From Mycolicibacillus parakoreensis (GTDB lineage Bacteria; Actinomycetota; Actinomycetes; Mycobacteriales; Mycobacteriaceae), in contig NZ_CP092365.1 of assembly GCF_022370835.2 (NCBI RefSeq), positions 1,178,001 to 1,242,000 of the forward strand: a stretch of 64,000 nt of DNA, written 5' to 3'. Position numbers and translations under genes: made by a program. The notes under the pieces were generated by a model, which saw only the letters and a list, made by a program, of their open reading frames with translations, was not told where the DNA came from and made no database searches. Of the stretch, positions 8,197 to 17,927 are shown in pieces (position 1 is the first letter of the stretch; the number at the start of each line of letters is the position of its first letter).

Positions 8197-8949
8197 GTGG
8201 CAATCGACAAGGTGGTGGGGTCGGCGGCCGAGGCGGTCGCCGACGTGTCCGACGGGTCGTCGCTCGCGGTGGGCGGGTTCGGGCTGTGCGGGATCCCCGA
8301 GGGGTTGATCGTCGCGCTGCTGGAATCCGGGGTCAAAGACCTCGAGACGGTGTCGAACAACTGCGGTGTCGACGGCATCGGGTTGGGATTGCTGCTGGAG
8401 CACAACCGGATCCGGCGCACCGTGAGTTCCTACGTGGGCGAGAACAAGGAGTTCGCCCGCCAGTTCCTCGCCGGTGAGCTCGAGGTGGAGCTGACCCCGC
8501 AGGGCACGCTGGCCGAGCGGTTGCGCGCGGGCGGGGCGGGGATCCCGGCCTTCTACACACCCAGCGGGGTCGGCACCCAGGTGGCCGACGGCGGTCTGCC
8601 CTGGCGCTACGACTCCACCGGAGCCGTGGCGGTGGCGTCCCCGCCGAAGGAGACCCGCGAATTCGACGGGCGCACCTACGTGCTGGAACGCGCCATCTGC
8701 ACCGATTTCGCGTTGGTGCACGCGTTCCTCGGCGATCGGCACGGCAACCTGGTCTACCGGGAGGCCGCGGCCAACTTCAACCCGGAGTGCGCGGCGGCCG
8801 GGCGGATCACCGTCGCCGAGGTCGAGCACCTGGTCGAACCCGGCGACATCGACCCCGCGCAGGTGCATACTCCGGGAATCCATGTGCATCGGGTGGTGCA
8901 CAGCCCCGACCCGGTCAAACGAATCGAGCGGGAGACGGTGCGCCGATGA
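8197..8949 (+). CDS. scoA: Succinyl-CoA:3-ketoacid CoA-transferase subunit A
   Basis: The 250-residue alpha subunit of a 3-oxoacid CoA-transferase, which activates acetoacetate with CoA from succinyl-CoA. Family features are [14 protein letters not shown] near the N-terminus, [11 protein letters not shown], the [10 protein letters not shown] segment and [18 protein letters not shown] 8197 is chosen because a GGGAGG ribosome-binding site lies 5 bases upstream and the length matches the mycobacterial family (about 248). It is the first gene of the catabolic operon and works with ScoB. Acetoacetate is the expected end product of leucine breakdown by the downstream genes. Confidence 0.95.
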   Translation: MAIDKVVGSAAEAVADVSDGSSLAVGGFGLCGIPEGLIVALLESGVKDLETVSNNCGVDGIGLGLLLEHNRIRRTVSSYVGENKEFARQFLAGELEVELTPQGTLAERLRAGGAGIPAFYTPSGVGTQVADGGLPWRYDSTGAVAVASPPKETREFDGRTYVLERAICTDFALVHAFLGDRHGNLVYREAAANFNPECAAAGRITVAEVEHLVEPGDIDPAQVHTPGIHVHRVVHSPDPVKRIERETVRR

Positions 8950-8993
8950 CCACACCGGCAGGCAACGACGGCAGGGCAGGAGGATGGTACTGA
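8946..8993 (+). CDS. Possible 15-codon coupling ORF between scoA and scoB
   Basis: ATG 8946 overlaps the scoA stop as ATGA. The frame reads [15 protein letters not shown] and stops at TGA 8991-8993, which overlaps the scoB ATG as TGATG. The scoB Shine-Dalgarno AGGAGG lies inside it. It could couple scoB translation to scoA, or be accidental. Nothing else supports a functional peptide. Confidence 0.3.
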   Translation: MTTPAGNDGRAGGWY

Positions 8994-9634
8994 TGGCCCG
9001 GACCCGGGAGGAACTGGCCGCGCGGACGGCCGCCGAACTGCGCGACGGGCAGTACGTCAACCTCGGCATCGGACTGCCGACCTTGATCCCCAACCACCTG
9101 CCCGACGGGATCAGCGTCGTCCTGCATTCGGAGAACGGAATTTTGGGGGTCGGACCCTACCCGCGGCGGGAGGACCTCGACGCCGATCTGATCAACGCCG
9201 GCAAGGAGACGGTCACCGTGCTGCCGGGGGCGTCGTTCTTCGGCTCCTCGGCCTCGTTCGGGATCATCCGTGGCGGCCACCTCGACGTCGCGGTGTTGGG
9301 GGGCATGCAGGTTTCGGCGGCGGGGGATCTGGCCAACTGGATGATCCCCGGCAAGATGATCAAGGGCATGGGCGGTGCCATGGACCTGGTGCACGGCGCG
9401 CGACGGGTCCTGGTCATGATGGAGCACACCGCCCGCGACGGCAGCCCCAAGATCGTCGACCACTGCAGCCTGCCGCTGACCGGGGCGCGCTGCGTCAATC
9501 GGATCATCACCGACCTGGCGGTCATCGATGTCACCGCCGACGGCCTGGTCCTGGTCGAAACCGCGCCCGGAGTCGGCGACGATGAGGTGATCGACAAGAC
9601 CGAACCCCCGCTGCGGCGTGCGGTGTCGCCATGA
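8993..9634 (+). CDS. scoB: Succinyl-CoA:3-ketoacid CoA-transferase subunit B
   Basis: The 213-residue beta subunit. The catalytic glutamate motif SENGILGVG is present, preceded by [28 protein letters not shown] and [18 protein letters not shown] are characteristic blocks. ATG 8993 is chosen for its spacing of 9 bases from AGGAGG. ATG 8984 in the same frame is too close to that site. The 3' end overlaps accD1 by ATGA. It forms a heteromer with ScoA. Confidence 0.95.
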   Translation: MARTREELAARTAAELRDGQYVNLGIGLPTLIPNHLPDGISVVLHSENGILGVGPYPRREDLDADLINAGKETVTVLPGASFFGSSASFGIIRGGHLDVAVLGGMQVSAAGDLANWMIPGKMIKGMGGAMDLVHGARRVLVMMEHTARDGSPKIVDHCSLPLTGARCVNRIITDLAVIDVTADGLVLVETAPGVGDDEVIDKTEPPLRRAVSP

Positions 9635-11220
9635 CAGCGACGCCCACCGGCAGGCGGGACGGGTATGCCGGCGAACACCTCCGGCTCGTCGAGGAGCTGA
9701 CCAACCGGTTGACCGCGGTCGCCGAGGCGGGCAGCGAACGCTCCCGGCGGCGCCACGTCGCGCGCGGCAAACTGCTGCCCCGCGACCGGGTGGATCGGCT
9801 GCTGGATCCGGGCAGCCCCTTTCTGGAGCTCTCCCCGCTGGCTGCCGGCGGGATGTACGACGACGAATGTCCGGGTGCGGGGATCATCACCGGGATCGGG
9901 CGGGTCTCCGGGCGGCAGTGCGTGATCGTGGCCAACGACGCCACCGTCAAGGGCGGCACCTACTACCCGGTGACCGTCAAGAAGCACCTGCGGGCCCAGG
10001 AGGTGGCACTGGCGAACCGGCTGCCGTGCCTGTACCTGGTCGACTCCGGCGGGGCGTTTTTGCCGCGCCAAGACGAGGTCTTCCCCGACCGGGAGCATTT
10101 CGGCCGGATCTTTTACAACCAGGCGACGATGAGCGCGGCCGGAATCCCGCAGGTGGCCGCGGTGCTCGGCTCCTGCACCGCCGGTGGGGCCTACGTGCCG
10201 GCGATGAGCGACGAGGCGGTCATCGTCCGGGATCAGGGCACCATTTTCCTCGGGGGTCCGCCGCTGGTGAAGGCGGCCACCGGGGAGATCGTCACCGCCG
10301 AGGAACTCGGCGGCGGTGACCTGCATTCGCGGGTCTCCGGTGTCACCGACCATCTGGCCGACGACGACGAGCACGCGCTGCGGATCGTACGGCGCATCGT
10401 CACCACCTTCGGGCCGGTTACCCCGCCGCCGTGGGAGATCGCCGCCTGCGTCGAACCGCTGCACCGCGCCGAGGAGCTCTACGACGTGGTGCCGCCGGAC
10501 CCGCGGGTGCCCTACGACGTCCACGAGGTGATCGCTCGGCTGGTCGACGGCAGCCAGTTCGCTGAGTTCAAGGCCGAGTACGGCAAGACGCTGGTGACCG
10601 GCTTCGCCCGCATCCACGGCCATCCGGTCGGGATCGTCGCCAACAACGGCGTGCTGTTCAGCGAGTCGGCGGTCAAGGGGGCCCACTTCATCGAGCTGTG
10701 CGACAAGCGGTCCACCCCGCTGCTGTTCCTGCAGAACATCGCCGGTTTCATGGTGGGCCGCGACTACGAGGCCGGCGGCATCGCCAAACACGGTGCCAAG
10801 ATGGTCACCGCGGTGGCGTGCGCCCGAGTTCCGAAACTGACCGTGGTGATCGGGGGATCCTATGGCGCCGGCAACTATTCGATGTGCGGTCGGGCCTACT
10901 CGCCGCGCTTTTTGTGGATGTGGCCCAACGCCCGGATCTCGGTGATGGGCGGCGAGCAGGCGGCCTCGGTGCTCGCCACGGTGCGCGGTGATCAGCTCGA
11001 CGCCGCGGGCCGTCCGTTCGACGCCACCGAGCAGGAGGAGTTCAAGGAACCGATCCGCGCGCAGTACGAGGAGCAGGGCAACCCCTACTACTCCACCGCG
11101 CGGCTGTGGGATGACGGCATCATCGACCCGGCGCAGACCCGAACGGTGCTGGGCCTGGCGCTGTCGGTCTGCGCCAACGCCCCGCTGGAACCGATCTCCT
11201 ACGGCGTCTTCCGGATGTGA
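9631..11220 (+). CDS. accD1: Acyl-CoA carboxylase carboxyltransferase (beta) subunit AccD1
   Basis: The 529-residue biotin-dependent carboxyltransferase subunit. It has the two crotonase-like halves of the family, with [36 protein letters not shown] and [13 protein letters not shown] in the first and [40 protein letters not shown] and [18 protein letters not shown] in the second. The last two are typical of methylcrotonyl-CoA carboxylase beta subunits. In M. tuberculosis the AccA1-AccD1 pair is reported to be 3-methylcrotonyl-CoA carboxylase, which fits the leucine context here. It overlaps scoB by ATGA. accA1 follows after 7 bases. Confidence 0.95.
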   Translation: MTATPTGRRDGYAGEHLRLVEELTNRLTAVAEAGSERSRRRHVARGKLLPRDRVDRLLDPGSPFLELSPLAAGGMYDDECPGAGIITGIGRVSGRQCVIVANDATVKGGTYYPVTVKKHLRAQEVALANRLPCLYLVDSGGAFLPRQDEVFPDREHFGRIFYNQATMSAAGIPQVAAVLGSCTAGGAYVPAMSDEAVIVRDQGTIFLGGPPLVKAATGEIVTAEELGGGDLHSRVSGVTDHLADDDEHALRIVRRIVTTFGPVTPPPWEIAACVEPLHRAEELYDVVPPDPRVPYDVHEVIARLVDGSQFAEFKAEYGKTLVTGFARIHGHPVGIVANNGVLFSESAVKGAHFIELCDKRSTPLLFLQNIAGFMVGRDYEAGGIAKHGAKMVTAVACARVPKLTVVIGGSYGAGNYSMCGRAYSPRFLWMWPNARISVMGGEQAASVLATVRGDQLDAAGRPFDATEQEEFKEPIRAQYEEQGNPYYSTARLWDDGIIDPAQTRTVLGLALSVCANAPLEPISYGVFRM

Positions 11221-11227
11221 ACCACCG

Positions 11228-13255
11228 ATGACCCCGACACCGTTTCACACCGTTCTGGTGGCCAACCGCGGCGAGATCGCGGTCCGGGTGATCGCCACGC
11301 TGCGGCGGCTGGGGATCACCGCGGTGGCCGTCTACAGCGACGCCGACGCCGACGCCCGGCACGTGCACGAGGCCGACACCGCGGTGCGATTAGGGCCGGC
11401 CGCGGCGCGGGACAGTTACCTCAACATCGACCGGGTGCTGGCCGCGGCCCACGCCACCGGTGCCCAGGCGATTCACCCCGGCTACGGGTTCCTTTCGGAG
11501 AACGCCGCATTCGCCGCGGCCTGCGAGCGGGCCGGGGTGGTGTTCATCGGGCCGCCCGCCACCGCCATCGAGGTGATGGGCGACAAGATCTCCGCCAAAA
11601 GCGCGGTGGGCGCCTTCGACGTGCCGGTGGTCCCCGGGGTGGCCCGGCCCGGGTTGAGTGACGCCGACCTGATCGCGGCGGCCGCCGACATCGGCTACCC
11701 GGTGCTGGTCAAACCGTCGGCGGGGGGAGGCGGCAAAGGCATGCGCCTGGTGGAGGACCCGGAGCGGCTGGGCCCGGCGCTGGTCAGCGCGCGCCGGGAG
11801 GCGGGCGCGGCGTTCGGCGACGACACCCTGTTTCTGGAACGGTTCGTGCGCCGGCCCCGGCACATCGAGGTGCAGGTGCTCGCCGACGCGCACGGCACGG
11901 TGGTGCATCTGGGGGAGCGGGAGTGCAGCCTGCAGCGCCGTCACCAGAAGGTCATCGAGGAAGCGCCGTCGCCGCTGCTGGACGAGGCGACCCGCGCGCG
12001 CATCGGTGCCGCGGCGTGCGACACCGCCCGCAGTGTGGACTATGTCGGGGCGGGCACGGTGGAGTTCATCGTCTCCGCGGACAGGCCCGACGAGTTCTTC
12101 TTCATGGAGATGAACACCCGACTGCAGGTGGAACATCCGGTCACCGAGGCGATCACCGGACTCGATCTGGTCGAATCACAGCTGCGGATCGCCGCCGGAG
12201 CGGCGTTGACGCTGCGCCAAGACGACGTCGAGTTGGTCGGCCACGCGATCGAGGCCCGCATCTACGCCGAGGACCCGGCTCGCGACTTTTTGCCCACCGG
12301 CGGGCCGGTGCTCGACGCCGCCGACCCCGACGTAGCCGGGGTGCGGGTGGATTCGTCGCTGCGGGTGGGAACGGAGGTCGGCAGCGAGTACGACCCGATG
12401 CTGGCCAAGGTGATCGCCCACGGCGACGATCGGGCCGAGGCGCTCGCGCGGTTGGACCGGGCACTGGCGCAGACCGTGCTGTTGGGGGTCGGGACCAACA
12501 TCGAGTTCCTGCGATTCCTGCTCGCCGATCGGCGGGTGGCGGCCGGGGATCTCGACACCGGCCTGCTCGAGCAGCGCTGGGCGGACTTCGACGCCGCCCC
12601 CGCCCCCGACGACGTGCTCGCCGCCGCCGGGCTCTACCGGCAGGCGGTGTTGGCGCGGCAGGCGGGCGGTGAGCTGTGGGCCGACCCGACCGGGTGGCGG
12701 CTGGGTGCCCCGGCCCCGGTGCGCACCGCGATGCACACCCGGTCGCGATCCGAGACCGTCTCGGTGTGGGGTACGCCGGCGGTGGCCCAGGTGCAGGTCG
12801 GTGCCGGCCCGATCCAGCCGGCACACGCCGAGCTGGTCGGCGGGCACCTCGGCGTCACCGTGGCCGGCCGGCGTCGGTGCTACCGGGTGGCCGCCGACGA
12901 CCGGCAGGTGTGGATCGCCGACGTGCGCGGGACCTGGGCCGTCCGTGAGGCCGACGAGGTCCGCATCCGGCGCACCCACCAGCCGCGGCAGGCCGACATC
13001 GTCAGCCCGATGCCCGGCGCGGTCATCGCGGTGGAGGTCGGCGCCGACGCCGAGGTCACCGAGGGCGCCCCGGTGTTGGTCGTCGAGGCGATGAAGATGG
13101 AACACACCCTGGCCGCACCGGTCGACGGCCGGGTCGAGGTGCTGGTGGCGGTCGGGGACCAGGTCGCGGTCGATCAGGTGCTGGCCCGGGTGACACCGGG
13201 GTCGGTGGGCGAGCGGCCCGAGACAACGTCGGAGGAACAGGAACCAGGCAGATGA
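11228..13255 (+). CDS. accA1: Biotin carboxylase / biotin carboxyl carrier subunit AccA1
   Basis: A 675-residue alpha subunit. The biotin carboxylase domain spans about 1-450: [28 protein letters not shown], the ATP-grasp glycine loop [30 protein letters not shown] and [15 protein letters not shown] less conserved linker follows. The C-terminal biotinyl domain carries VEAMKMEHT with the biotin-accepting Lys623. ATG 11228 follows the accD1 stop by 7 bases and begins right at the conserved N-terminus. The 3' end overlaps fadE19 by ATGA. With AccD1 it should carboxylate 3-methylcrotonyl-CoA. Confidence 0.95.
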   Translation: MTPTPFHTVLVANRGEIAVRVIATLRRLGITAVAVYSDADADARHVHEADTAVRLGPAAARDSYLNIDRVLAAAHATGAQAIHPGYGFLSENAAFAAACERAGVVFIGPPATAIEVMGDKISAKSAVGAFDVPVVPGVARPGLSDADLIAAAADIGYPVLVKPSAGGGGKGMRLVEDPERLGPALVSARREAGAAFGDDTLFLERFVRRPRHIEVQVLADAHGTVVHLGERECSLQRRHQKVIEEAPSPLLDEATRARIGAAACDTARSVDYVGAGTVEFIVSADRPDEFFFMEMNTRLQVEHPVTEAITGLDLVESQLRIAAGAALTLRQDDVELVGHAIEARIYAEDPARDFLPTGGPVLDAADPDVAGVRVDSSLRVGTEVGSEYDPMLAKVIAHGDDRAEALARLDRALAQTVLLGVGTNIEFLRFLLADRRVAAGDLDTGLLEQRWADFDAAPAPDDVLAAAGLYRQAVLARQAGGELWADPTGWRLGAPAPVRTAMHTRSRSETVSVWGTPAVAQVQVGAGPIQPAHAELVGGHLGVTVAGRRRCYRVAADDRQVWIADVRGTWAVREADEVRIRRTHQPRQADIVSPMPGAVIAVEVGADAEVTEGAPVLVVEAMKMEHTLAAPVDGRVEVLVAVGDQVAVDQVLARVTPGSVGERPETTSEEQEPGR

Positions 13256-14418
13256 GCACAGATTTCGTGGCGGCCGAGCTGTCCAGCGAATACCGTCAGT
13301 TACGCGATACGGTCGCCGACTTCGCGCGCACCGTGGTGGCTCCGGTGGCCGCCCAGCACGACGCCGAACACAGCTTCCCCTACGAGGTGATCGCCAAGAT
13401 GGGGGAGCTGGGGCTGTTCGGTCTGCCGTTCCCCGAGGAGTACGGCGGGATGGGCGGGGACTACTTCGCGCTGGCGCTGGCGTTGGAGGAACTCGGAAAA
13501 GTCGACCAGTCGGTGGCCATCACCTTGGAGGCGGGGGTCGGTCTGGGGGCGATGCCGATCTACCGGTTCGGCACCGAGGACCAGAAACGCACCTGGCTGC
13601 CGGAGTTGCTCGCCGGCCGGGCGCTGGCCGGTTTCGGGCTGACCGAACCGGGTGCGGGATCCGATGCCGCGAGCACGGCGACCACCGCGCGACTGGAGAA
13701 CGGCCAGTGGGTGATCAACGGAAGCAAACAGTTCATCACCAACTCCGGCACCGACATCACCTCGGCGGTCACCGTCACCGCGGTCACCGGGACCCGCGGC
13801 GACGGCAAAAAGGAGATCTCGACGATCATCGTGCCGTCGGGCACCCCGGGATTCACCGTGGAACCGGCCTACAACAAGGTCGGTTGGAACGCCTCGGACA
13901 CCCACCCGCTGACCTTCACCGATGCGCGGGTCCCCGAACAGAACCTGCTCGGCGGGCGGGGCAGCGGCTACGCCAACTTCCTGTCCATCCTCGATGAGGG
14001 CCGGATCGCGATCGCGGCGCTGGCGACCGGGGTGGCGCAGGGCTGCGTGGATGAGAGTGTCCGCTACGCCGGGGAACGGCACGCCTTCGGTCAGCCGATC
14101 GGCTCCTATCAGGCGATCGGCTTCAAGATCGCCCGGATGGAGGCGCGCGCCCATGTCGCCCGCACCGCCTACTATGATGCGGCGGCGAAGATGTTGGCGG
14201 GCAAGCCGTTCAAGAAGGAGGCCGCCATCGCCAAGATGGTCAGCTCGGAAGCCGCGATGGACAACGCCCGTGACGCCACCCAGATTCACGGCGGCTACGG
14301 GTTCATGAACGAGTATCCGGTGGCCCGGCACTACCGCGATTCCAAGATCCTCGAGATCGGTGAGGGCACCACCGAGGTGCAACTGATGCTCATCGCGCGC
14401 TCGCTGGGGTTGTCATGA
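13252..14418 (+). CDS. fadE19: Acyl-CoA dehydrogenase FadE19, probably isovaleryl-CoA type
   Basis: A 388-residue FAD-dependent acyl-CoA dehydrogenase. Signatures are [12 protein letters not shown] (FAD/substrate loop), [24 protein letters not shown] and [22 protein letters not shown] split across the C-terminal domain, and the catalytic base Glu371 in EIGEGTTE. The family oxidises short or branched acyl-CoA to the 2-enoyl-CoA with electrons passed to ETF. Next to methylcrotonyl-CoA carboxylase genes it most likely acts on isovaleryl-CoA or related branched substrates. Specificity cannot be read from motifs alone. It overlaps both neighbours by ATGA. Confidence 0.93.
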   Translation: MSTDFVAAELSSEYRQLRDTVADFARTVVAPVAAQHDAEHSFPYEVIAKMGELGLFGLPFPEEYGGMGGDYFALALALEELGKVDQSVAITLEAGVGLGAMPIYRFGTEDQKRTWLPELLAGRALAGFGLTEPGAGSDAASTATTARLENGQWVINGSKQFITNSGTDITSAVTVTAVTGTRGDGKKEISTIIVPSGTPGFTVEPAYNKVGWNASDTHPLTFTDARVPEQNLLGGRGSGYANFLSILDEGRIAIAALATGVAQGCVDESVRYAGERHAFGQPIGSYQAIGFKIARMEARAHVARTAYYDAAAKMLAGKPFKKEAAIAKMVSSEAAMDNARDATQIHGGYGFMNEYPVARHYRDSKILEIGEGTTEVQLMLIARSLGLS

Positions 14419-14933
14419 GCGGGGCGGAACCGGCCGGCCGGACCGTGGTGCAGCGTGGACTGTGGTTCGAGGAGTACCAGGTCGGCACCACCTATGCGCA
14501 CCGGCCCGGACGCACCCTGACCGAAGCGGACAACGTGCTGTTCACCACCGTGACGATGAACGTCCAGCCGCTGCACCTCGATGCCGCCTGGGCCGCGGAG
14601 CAGCCCGGCTTCCGCGGGGAGCGCCTGGTCAATTCGATGCTCACGTTGTCCACACTGGTCGGTCTCTCGGTGGCCCAGCTGACGCTGGGCACGATCGTGG
14701 CGAACCTGGGCTTCACCGAGGTGAGCTTCCCGAACCCGATGTTTCACGGCGACACCCTGTACGCGGAGACCGTGTGCACCGGGACACGCGAGTCGAAGAG
14801 CAGGCCCGGGGAGGGCATCGTCACCCTCGAGCACGTGGGGCGCAACCAGCACGGGGCGGTGGTGGCCCGCGCCGTGCGCAGCACGCTGGTGCGCAAACGC
14901 CCCGCCGACGAGCCGACCGGAGAGCCGCGATGA
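14415..14933 (+). CDS. MaoC-like hotdog dehydratase (Rv2499c-like)
   Basis: A 172-residue MaoC/hotdog protein. [20 protein letters not shown] leads into the hydratase region, with [10 protein letters not shown] and NVQPLHLD as the usual Asp/His catalytic area, then [20 protein letters not shown]. MaoC enzymes hydrate 2-enoyl-CoA. In the operon order (dehydrogenase, carboxylase, this gene, CitE-like lyase) the missing step is 3-methylglutaconyl-CoA hydration to HMG-CoA, so that is the best guess. It overlaps fadE19 and citE by ATGA. Confidence 0.88.
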   Translation: MSGAEPAGRTVVQRGLWFEEYQVGTTYAHRPGRTLTEADNVLFTTVTMNVQPLHLDAAWAAEQPGFRGERLVNSMLTLSTLVGLSVAQLTLGTIVANLGFTEVSFPNPMFHGDTLYAETVCTGTRESKSRPGEGIVTLEHVGRNQHGAVVARAVRSTLVRKRPADEPTGEPR

Positions 14934-15736
14934 CGCCGAACACGCAGGGCCCGGCCTGGTTGTTCTGTCCGGCCGACCGTCCGGACCGCTACGAGAAGGC
15001 GGCCGCGGTCGCCGACGTCGTGATCCTCGACCTCGAGGACGGAGCCGGGGACAAGCAGGCCGCTCGGGCGGCGTTGGTGGACACCCCGCTGGACCCGGCT
15101 CGCACCGTGGTCCGAATCAACCCGGCGGACAGTGCCGAGCAGGACCGTGATCTCGCCGCGTTGGCCGACACCGCCTACACCACCGTGATGCTGCCCAAAT
15201 GCGAGGACGCCGCGCAGATCACCGCGCTGGCCCCGCGCCCGGTGGTGGTGATCATCGAATCCCCGCTCGGCGCGCTGATCGTGGCCGAGGCGGCGCGCGC
15301 CGACAACGCGATCGGTCTGATGTGGGGTGCCGAGGACCTGTTCGCGGTCCTGGGCGGCACGCAGAATCGATTCGCCGACGGCAGCTTCCGTGACGTCGCC
15401 CGCCACGTCCGCTCCCAGACGTTGCTGGCGGCCAAGGCCTACGGCCGGCTCGCCCTGGATTCGGTCTATCTCGACATCGCCGACCTCGACGGGTTGCGCG
15501 GCGAGGTCGACGATGCGGTCGCGGTCGGATTCGACGTCAAGGTCGCGATCCACCCCAGCCAGCTGTCGGTGATCCGGGCCGGCTACACCCCGACCGTCGA
15601 GCAGGTCGACTGGGCGCGAAAGGTGCTCGCCGCTGCCGCGCGGCAACCGGGAGCGTTCGCTTTCGAGGGCATAATGGTGGATGCGCCGGTGCTGCGGCGA
15701 GCCGAACGGATCGTGCAACTCGCGCCGGACCGTTAG
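14930..15736 (+). CDS. citE: CitE-like beta-hydroxyacyl-CoA lyase (Rv2498c-like)
   Basis: 268 residues of the HpcH/HpaI-CitE TIM-barrel family. Features are [13 protein letters not shown] (substrate phosphate region), [17 protein letters not shown] (metal-site Glu/Asp), [26 protein letters not shown] and [12 protein letters not shown]. Stand-alone CitE proteins lack the citrate lyase alpha and gamma partners, and none are present here. The M. tuberculosis orthologue has been reported to cleave HMG-CoA and citramalyl-CoA, linking leucine catabolism and itaconate degradation. That fits a final step yielding acetoacetate and acetyl-CoA. A 53-base gap then separates it from bkdA. Confidence 0.92.
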   Translation: MTPNTQGPAWLFCPADRPDRYEKAAAVADVVILDLEDGAGDKQAARAALVDTPLDPARTVVRINPADSAEQDRDLAALADTAYTTVMLPKCEDAAQITALAPRPVVVIIESPLGALIVAEAARADNAIGLMWGAEDLFAVLGGTQNRFADGSFRDVARHVRSQTLLAAKAYGRLALDSVYLDIADLDGLRGEVDDAVAVGFDVKVAIHPSQLSVIRAGYTPTVEQVDWARKVLAAAARQPGAFAFEGIMVDAPVLRRAERIVQLAPDR

Positions 15737-15789
15737 CGGCCCGGACCCGCGCTGACCGCCGCTGCCGGCGCCGACACGAAGGAGGCGGG

Positions 15790-16905
15790 GTGGCTGGCAG
15801 CACCGCGGCACCGGTGACACCGGAGTCCGTCGACCCGAACCCGGTCCAGCTCATCGGTGCCGACGGGGCCCCGGCCGCCGGCCCGGTGGCCGACCGCTAC
15901 CGGCTTGACCTGCCCGCCGAGGTGCTGCGCCGGCTCTACGCGCTGATGGTCCTCACCCGCGAGTTCGACGCCGAACTGGTCAACCTGCAACGGCAGGGCG
16001 AGATGGCGCTGGTCGCGCCGTGTCGTGGCCAGGAGGCCGCCCAGGTCGGAGCGGCCGCCGCGCTGCGCGACACCGATTGGCTGTTTCCGCAATATCGTGA
16101 GCTCGGGGTCTTTCTGACCCGCGGGCTCACCCCGGCTCAGATGGCGCCGGTGTGGCGAGGCGGCTGGCACGGAGGGATCGGGTTCACCGACAAACACTGC
16201 GCGCCGGTGTCGATTCCGATCGCCACCCAGACCCTGCACGCGGTCGGTGCGGCCATGGGGGCCCAGCGCCTGCGCGACGAGTCGGTGACGGTGGCCTTCC
16301 TCGGCGACGGCGCCACCAGCGAAGGCGACACCCACGCCGCGCTGAACTTCGCCTCGCTCTACCGGGTGCCCTGCGTGTTTTACGTGCAGAACAACCAGTG
16401 GGCGATCTCGGTGCCGCTGCACCGACAGGTGGCCGGGCCCTCGATCGCCCACCGGGCGATCGGCTACGGCATGCCCGGCGTCCGCGTCGACGGCAACGAC
16501 GTGCTGGCCTGTTACGCGGTGATGGCCCAGGCCGCCGCCCGGGCGCGCGCCGGGCACGGACCGACCCTGATCGAGGCCGTCACCTACCGGCTCGGACCCC
16601 ACACCACCTCCGACGACCCGACGCGGTACCGCGACGACGCCGACGTCGAGGCGTGGAGCGCCCGCGACCCGCTGCCGCGCTACCGACGCTATCTGCAGCG
16701 ATGCGGGCTGTGGACCGAGGAGTTCGACGACCGCGTCCACACCGAGGCGGCGCGGTCGTGCGCCGAGCTGCGTGCGGAGGTCGCCGGGGCCGCCGATCTC
16801 GATGTCACCACGATGTTCGACACCGTCTACGCTCAGCCCACCCCGGACCTGTCGGCCCAGCGCGCCCAGCTTCTCGAGGAGCAGGAGAAGGAGGGCCGGC
16901 CATGA
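15790..16905 (+). CDS. bkdA: Branched-chain keto acid dehydrogenase E1 alpha
   Basis: The 371-residue thiamine-diphosphate E1 alpha subunit, named pdhA in older annotation. The ThDP/Mg motif runs from GDGATSEGDTHAALNFASL to the Asn pair QNNQW. APCRGQEAAQVGAA and WLFPQYRELGVFLTRG are typical of branched-chain E1 alpha, as is GPHTTSDDPTRYR at the phosphorylation-loop position. GTG 15790 has a strong GAAGGAGG Shine-Dalgarno. It overlaps bkdB by ATGA. The E1 alpha-beta tetramer decarboxylates branched-chain 2-oxo acids and transfers the acyl group to the lipoyl domain of BkdC. Confidence 0.94.
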   Translation: MAGSTAAPVTPESVDPNPVQLIGADGAPAAGPVADRYRLDLPAEVLRRLYALMVLTREFDAELVNLQRQGEMALVAPCRGQEAAQVGAAAALRDTDWLFPQYRELGVFLTRGLTPAQMAPVWRGGWHGGIGFTDKHCAPVSIPIATQTLHAVGAAMGAQRLRDESVTVAFLGDGATSEGDTHAALNFASLYRVPCVFYVQNNQWAISVPLHRQVAGPSIAHRAIGYGMPGVRVDGNDVLACYAVMAQAAARARAGHGPTLIEAVTYRLGPHTTSDDPTRYRDDADVEAWSARDPLPRYRRYLQRCGLWTEEFDDRVHTEAARSCAELRAEVAGAADLDVTTMFDTVYAQPTPDLSAQRAQLLEEQEKEGRP

Positions 16906-17927
16906 CCCAGATCGTCGAACACGCCACCGCGGCGAGCGCGGCGCCGGACACCGGCATGACGATGGTCGCGGCGATCAACCGGGCATTGCACGACGCGATG
17001 GCCGCCGACGCCGAGGTGCTCGTCTTCGGCCAGGATGTCGGTGCCCTCGGCGGGGTGTTCCGGGTGACCGCCGGCCTGGCCGAGACGTTCGGGGAGAGCC
17101 GCTGCTTCGACACCCCGCTGTCGGAGTCGGGGATCATCGGCATCGCGATCGGGTTGGCCATCCGCGGGTTCGTTCCCGTGCCCGAATTGCAGTTCGACGG
17201 CTTCTCCTACCCGGCGTTCGACCAGATCGTCAGCCACCTGGCGAAATACCGGATGCGTACCCGCGGCGACGTCGCGATGCCGGTGACGGTGCGCATTCCC
17301 TCCTTCGGGGGCATCGGTGCGGTGGAACACCATTCGGAGTCCACCGAGACCTACTGGGTGCACACCGCCGGGCTGCACGTCGTCACCCCGTCGACCCCGG
17401 CCGACGCCTACTGGCTGCTGCGCCACGCCATCGCGTGCCCGGATCCGGTGATGTACCTCGAACCCAAGCGACGCTACTGGACGCCGGGCCCGGTCGACCT
17501 CGCGACGCCGGCACCCCCGATCGGGCGGGCGGTGGTGCGTCGCCCCGGTGACGATGTGACGGTGCTGACCTACGGCGGGCTGGTGACCACCGCGTTGTCG
17601 GCGGCGGCGCTGATGGCCGAGCAGCGGGGGCCGAGCCTGGAGGTGGTCGATCTGCGCAGCCTCAGCCCACTGGATTTCGCGACGGTGGCCGACTCGGTGC
17701 GGCGCACCGGGCGGGCGGTGGTGCTGCACGAGGGTCCGCGCACCCTGGGGTTCGGCGCCGAGTTGGCGGCCCGGATCGCCGAGGAGATGTTCTATGAACT
17801 CGAGGCACCGGTGTTGCGGGCCACCGGGTTCGACACCCCCTATCCGCCGGCCCGGCTGGAGAAGGCCTGGCTGCCGGGGGTGGACCGGCTGATGGACTGT
17901 GTGCAGCGCGTGATGGAGGCACCGTGA
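16902..17927 (+). CDS. bkdB: Branched-chain keto acid dehydrogenase E1 beta
   Basis: The 341-residue transketolase-like E1 beta subunit. Conserved blocks are VFGQDVGALGGVFRVTAGL, DTPLSESGIIGIAIGLA, FDGFSYPAFDQIVSHLAKY, PSFGGIGAVEHHSESTE with the active-site His pair, and VVDLRSLSPLD. It overlaps bkdA by ATGA and bkdC by GTGA. With BkdA it forms the E1 component; the operon supplies E2 but no E3, which must come from a dihydrolipoyl dehydrogenase elsewhere. Confidence 0.94.
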   Translation: MTQIVEHATAASAAPDTGMTMVAAINRALHDAMAADAEVLVFGQDVGALGGVFRVTAGLAETFGESRCFDTPLSESGIIGIAIGLAIRGFVPVPELQFDGFSYPAFDQIVSHLAKYRMRTRGDVAMPVTVRIPSFGGIGAVEHHSESTETYWVHTAGLHVVTPSTPADAYWLLRHAIACPDPVMYLEPKRRYWTPGPVDLATPAPPIGRAVVRRPGDDVTVLTYGGLVTTALSAAALMAEQRGPSLEVVDLRSLSPLDFATVADSVRRTGRAVVLHEGPRTLGFGAELAARIAEEMFYELEAPVLRATGFDTPYPPARLEKAWLPGVDRLMDCVQRVMEAP

